Source: Alphaproteobacteria bacterium
Lineage (GTDB): Bacteria > Pseudomonadota > Alphaproteobacteria > BOG-932 > Roseiterribacteraceae
Assembly: GCA_903970575.1 (NCBI GenBank)
Contig: CAJCJC010000247.1
Coordinates: forward strand, 1 to 8,068
Length of the DNA stretch: 8,068 nt
Reading direction: 5' to 3'
Part shown: positions 5,763-8,068 of the stretch, in pieces
How positions within the stretch are numbered: position 1 is the first letter of the stretch
How the letters are laid out: each line of letters opens with the position of its first letter
Made by a program: the position numbers and the translations under genes
The notes under the pieces: generated by a model
What the model saw: only the letters and a program-made list of their open reading frames with translations
What the model was told of the DNA's origin: nothing
Database searches by the model: none

Positions 5763-5771
5763 TGCAGTGCA
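5763..5771. promoter_or_regulatory. TGC-rich dyad upstream of phaZ (possible PhaR-type site)
   Basis: TGCAGTGCA, inside GATGCAGTGCAACATAGCAA, is a near-palindrome (TGCA-G-TGCA) about 59 bp upstream of the phaZ start. PhaR repressors that sense PHB bind TGC-rich dyads such as CTGC-N3-4-GCAG in other alphaproteobacteria. The match here is partial, and the assignment is by context. Confidence 0.3.
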
Positions 5772-6010
5772 ACATAGCAAAGTCGCGAGCGCTAAGCCAG
5801 CGGTCAGCACAAAGGCCCAACGCTCCTATTCGCGCCTTTGATCCGGATTGCCGGTCTCCGGCATGGTTCAACGGGAATTCCCGCAGCGTATATCGTGAAT
5901 TCCGATGCTCATATCCAAAAACACGATCAGCCTTGGAGTCGGGCGCGCGGTATTATTGGTTTATGGGGAGCATGGAACGGTTCGGGTTTATGCTCGGTCG
6001 AAGGGATTGA
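5772..6010. other. Divergent intergenic region between phaZ and the molybdenum hydroxylase genes
   Basis: The gap from 5705 to 6022 (318 bp) has no convincing gene; short open frames in it lack ribosome sites and protein-like content. Within this part I see GCCGG-TCT-CCGGC (5850-5862), the perfect palindrome CGGGAATTCCCG (5872-5883), and a second GAATTCC about 20 bp further on that pairs with GGAATTC of that palindrome. These may be operator dyads for the divergent genes. No convincing -35/-10 pair was found, so I call no promoter. Confidence 0.5.
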
Positions 6011-6022
6011 GTGGAGGGTAAG

Positions 6023-6511
6023 ATGCGGCAGCTTCGCATCAATGGCGCGCCGCGGCCGGTCGCCGATATCGATCCGTCCATGCCGTTGCTTTGGTTTCTA
6101 CGCGATCATCTTGGGCTGCTAGGCGCGAAATTCGGTTGCGGCGCGGGCTATTGCGGAGCCTGCACCGTGCATTTGGATGGGGCGCCGGTTAGGTCCTGTT
6201 CCGTTACGATCTCGGATATCGACGACCAGGAGATCGTAACGATCGAGGGACTTGCATCGCCGGGCGGTAAGCTTCATCCGGTGCAGGAAGCCTGGATGGC
6301 GGAGGACGTTCCGCAATGCGGCTATTGCCAGGCCGGCCAGATCATGACCGCGGTCGCCCTGCTGAAGGCGACGCCATCGCCGACGGATGGCGATATAGAC
6401 GAAGCCATGTCGGGCAATCTTTGCCGCTGCGGAACCTATTGGCGCATTCGCAGAGCGATCCATACCGCCGCCAAGCTGTCCGCCAGGAAGACGGCCGATG
6501 CCGATCGCTAA
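6023..6511 (+). CDS. [2Fe-2S] small subunit of a molybdenum hydroxylase (isoquinoline 1-oxidoreductase alpha type)
   Basis: A 162-residue iron-sulfur subunit of the xanthine oxidase family. The N-terminal plant-ferredoxin-type cluster is bound by C39, C44, C47 and C59 ([17 protein letters not shown]...RSC). The C-terminal helical domain carries the second cluster on C99, C102, C134 and C136 (QCGYCQAGQ ... [11 protein letters not shown]). All eight ligands are present. It passes electrons from the molybdenum site in the partner subunit to an acceptor; there is no FAD subunit gene on the visible side, which suits the IorAB type that uses membrane cytochromes. I start it at ATG 6023 because GGAGGG (6013-6018) precedes it at proper spacing; an in-frame GTG at 6011 would overlap that site. 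It has no Tat signal of its own and probably travels with the large subunit. The next ATG is 4 nt after its stop. Confidence 0.93.
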   Translation: MRQLRINGAPRPVADIDPSMPLLWFLRDHLGLLGAKFGCGAGYCGACTVHLDGAPVRSCSVTISDIDDQEIVTIEGLASPGGKLHPVQEAWMAEDVPQCGYCQAGQIMTAVALLKATPSPTDGDIDEAMSGNLCRCGTYWRIRRAIHTAAKLSARKTADADR

Positions 6512-6515
6512 GGGT

Positions 6516-8068
6516 ATGATGCGTCCATCGGATGGAGCCCGGCGCCGCGATTTCCTGAAGCTGTCGGTCGGCGCCGGGGCGGGATTTATGTTGTCGTTCC
6601 GGGCGATCGGCGCCGAAGCCGCGCGAGTCGCGGACTCAGCCTTCATGCCGAACGGCTATATCCGCATTTCGACTGACGGCAAGATCGTGATCTTCGCCAA
6701 ATGTCCAGAGATCGGGCAGGGCATCAAGACCGCCTTTCCCATGATCATCGCGGAAGAGCTCGACGTCGACTGGGCGGATGTCGAGGTCGAACAGGCGCCG
6801 GTCGACCGCAAGACCTATGGCGTTCAATCGGCCTTCGGCTCGACGGCGATCGCGGACGGATATGACATGCTGCGCCAAGTGGGCGCCGTCGCTCGCGCGA
6901 TGCTGGTGTCCGCCGCCGCCCAGGCCTGGAATGTAGGTGAGGCCGAGTGCGCAACCGCGAAGAGCGCGGTGCATCACCGCCCCAGCGGCCGCAAGCTCAC
7001 CTATGGTGAACTCGCGGGCCGCGCCGCGATTCTCCCGGCGCCGGACGCGAAAACGGTCCCGCTCAAGAAACCGGCCGATTTCAAGATACTGGGTCAGCGC
7101 ATTCCCGGCGTCGACAACTTCAAGCTGGTGACAGGTCAGCCCTTGTTCGGCATCGATCAGGCGCTGCCCGGCATGCTCCACGCGATTTACGAGAAATGCC
7201 CGGCGGCCGGCGGCAAGGTTGTTTCGGCGAACCTGGACGACGTGCGTCAATTGCGCGGCGTTAAGGATGTTTTCATCGTGCCGGGCAACGGCAAGCCGGA
7301 ACAGGCGATGCCCGGCGTCGCGATCGTCGCCGAGTCCACTTGGGCAGCCTTCAGCGCCAAGCGCGCGCTCAAAGTGGTATGGGACGAAAGCGCGGCGGCC
7401 AAGGATAATTCCGCGGAAGCGTATGACAAAGCGAGGGCCCTTGCGAAAGCCGCGCCGGGAGAGGTTCTACGTCAGCTTGGCGATGTCGACGCCGCGATGA
7501 CCGGCGCGGCCAAGACAGTAGACGCTTTTTACGATTATCCATTTCTGGCCCATGCGACCTTGGAGCCACAGAATTGCACCGCCTGGTTCCATGACGGAAA
7601 AATCGAGATCTGGGCGCCAACCCAGACGGCGGACCGCGCGATCCCGATGGTTGCCGAGCTTCTTGGCCTTAAGGCCGATGACGTCATTCTCCACCAGACG
7701 CGGGTCGGCGGCGGGTTCGGACGCAGGCTGAACAACGATTATGTCTGCGAGGCGGCGCTGATCGCAAAGCAGACCGACGCGCCGGTCAAGCTCACATGGA
7801 CCCGCGAGGACGACATGGCGCATGATTTTTATCGCGCCGCGGGCTTCCACGCCTATCGCGCGGGTCTGGACCACGCCGGCAGGCTGATCGCCTGGGACAA
7901 CCACTTCATCACCTTTACCGCGAACGGAAATTCCCCGGTTACCGGCGGGGAAGTGTTTCACCCTAAAGTATCGGTTGACGGCCGCGTCATCGCCAATCCG
8001 ATCCAGCCCGCCGACCAGTTTCCGGCTGAGCTGGTTGCGAATTCACGCCTCGGTCAGACGATGATGCC
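6516..8068 (+). CDS. Molybdopterin-binding large subunit, isoquinoline 1-oxidoreductase beta type, Tat-exported (partial, runs off right edge)
   Basis: Open without a stop from ATG 6516 to the window end, 517 codons; family members are about 700-780 residues, so roughly a third is missing. The N-terminus has a twin-arginine signal: RRRDFLK at 9-15, hydrophobic LSVGAGAGFMLSF, then AIGAEA before the mature protein. This fits a periplasmic xanthine-oxidase-family enzyme. Recognisable blocks are GYIRISTDGKIVIFAKCPEIGQG, the FGSTAIADGYDMLRQ region, HATLEPQNCTAWF and VGGGFGRR (397-404), a molybdopterin-cofactor-contacting loop. The enzyme would hydroxylate an N-heterocycle or oxidise an aldehyde; the substrate cannot be told from sequence. 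It is probably translated together with the small subunit: AAGGG (6510-6514) overlaps the upstream stop, and the second ATG (6519) is better spaced from it than the first. Confidence 0.93.
   Translation, partial: MMRPSDGARRRDFLKLSVGAGAGFMLSFRAIGAEAARVADSAFMPNGYIRISTDGKIVIFAKCPEIGQGIKTAFPMIIAEELDVDWADVEVEQAPVDRKTYGVQSAFGSTAIADGYDMLRQVGAVARAMLVSAAAQAWNVGEAECATAKSAVHHRPSGRKLTYGELAGRAAILPAPDAKTVPLKKPADFKILGQRIPGVDNFKLVTGQPLFGIDQALPGMLHAIYEKCPAAGGKVVSANLDDVRQLRGVKDVFIVPGNGKPEQAMPGVAIVAESTWAAFSAKRALKVVWDESAAAKDNSAEAYDKARALAKAAPGEVLRQLGDVDAAMTGAAKTVDAFYDYPFLAHATLEPQNCTAWFHDGKIEIWAPTQTADRAIPMVAELLGLKADDVILHQTRVGGGFGRRLNNDYVCEAALIAKQTDAPVKLTWTREDDMAHDFYRAAGFHAYRAGLDHAGRLIAWDNHFITFTANGNSPVTGGEVFHPKVSVDGRVIANPIQPADQFPAELVANSRLGQTMM

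Noticed and set aside
5933..5956. Possible sigma-70 promoter (TTGGAG ... TATTAT) ahead of the [2Fe-2S] subunit gene
   Set aside because: The spacing between the hexamers is only 12 nt and the -35 match is weak, so no promoter is called.
5838..6122. Open frame across the phaZ-molybdenum hydroxylase intergenic region
   Set aside because: It overlaps the start of the [2Fe-2S] subunit gene in another frame, has no Shine-Dalgarno and no protein-like pattern.
7467..7961. Minus-strand frame of 164 codons within the molybdopterin subunit gene
   Set aside because: It lies opposite the VGGGFGRR region of the large subunit and is a codon-bias shadow.

Overview
The window is GC-rich, densely packed DNA that reads as an alphaproteobacterial chromosome, probably of the Sphingomonadales. 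That placement is inferred from gene content and protein style (a phage-shock operon with doubled pspB/pspC, an intracellular PHA depolymerase, an isoquinoline-oxidoreductase-type molybdoenzyme); no rRNA or other decisive marker is present.

Region 1 (1-2601) is a phage-shock-protein locus. A divergent, left-truncated pspF (sigma-54 activator) faces an operon pspA - 20-codon leader-like ORF - pspB - short pspC - second pspB-like gene - full-length pspC. A well-formed -24/-12 sigma-54 promoter (674-690) lies upstream of pspA. A 78-bp REP/MITE-like palindrome (581-658) sits where PspF enhancer sites would be expected. The logic is the usual one: PspF drives the sigma-54 promoter, PspA is the peripheral membrane effector and PspF inhibitor, and PspB/PspC are the membrane sensors. 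Here the sensor pair occurs twice in tandem.

Region 2 (about 2602-3658) is an AT-rich island. It holds a small acidic protein gene (2656-2835) overlapping by ATGA with a membrane-protein gene (2832-3469) that is split by a -1-type frameshift at a T6 run. A cluster of small hairpins follows, then a 49-codon C-terminal remnant of an unidentified gene on the minus strand, whose 5' end is missing at the ygjP stop codon. The composition and the broken genes suggest foreign DNA that is decaying or variable.

Region 3 (3659-5704, minus strand) carries an intracellular polyhydroxyalkanoate depolymerase (phaZ, GTG start) followed 27 bp later by a YgjP/M48-like zinc metallopeptidase, probably one transcription unit. 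The 318-bp gap upstream (5705-6022) contains an imperfect inverted repeat, a TGC-rich dyad that could be a PHA-responsive operator, and other small palindromes.

Region 4 (6023-8068, plus strand) is a two-gene molybdenum hydroxylase unit: a small [2Fe-2S] subunit with all eight cysteines, and a large Tat-exported molybdopterin subunit of the isoquinoline 1-oxidoreductase beta type, which runs off the right edge. The actual substrate is not visible from the sequence.
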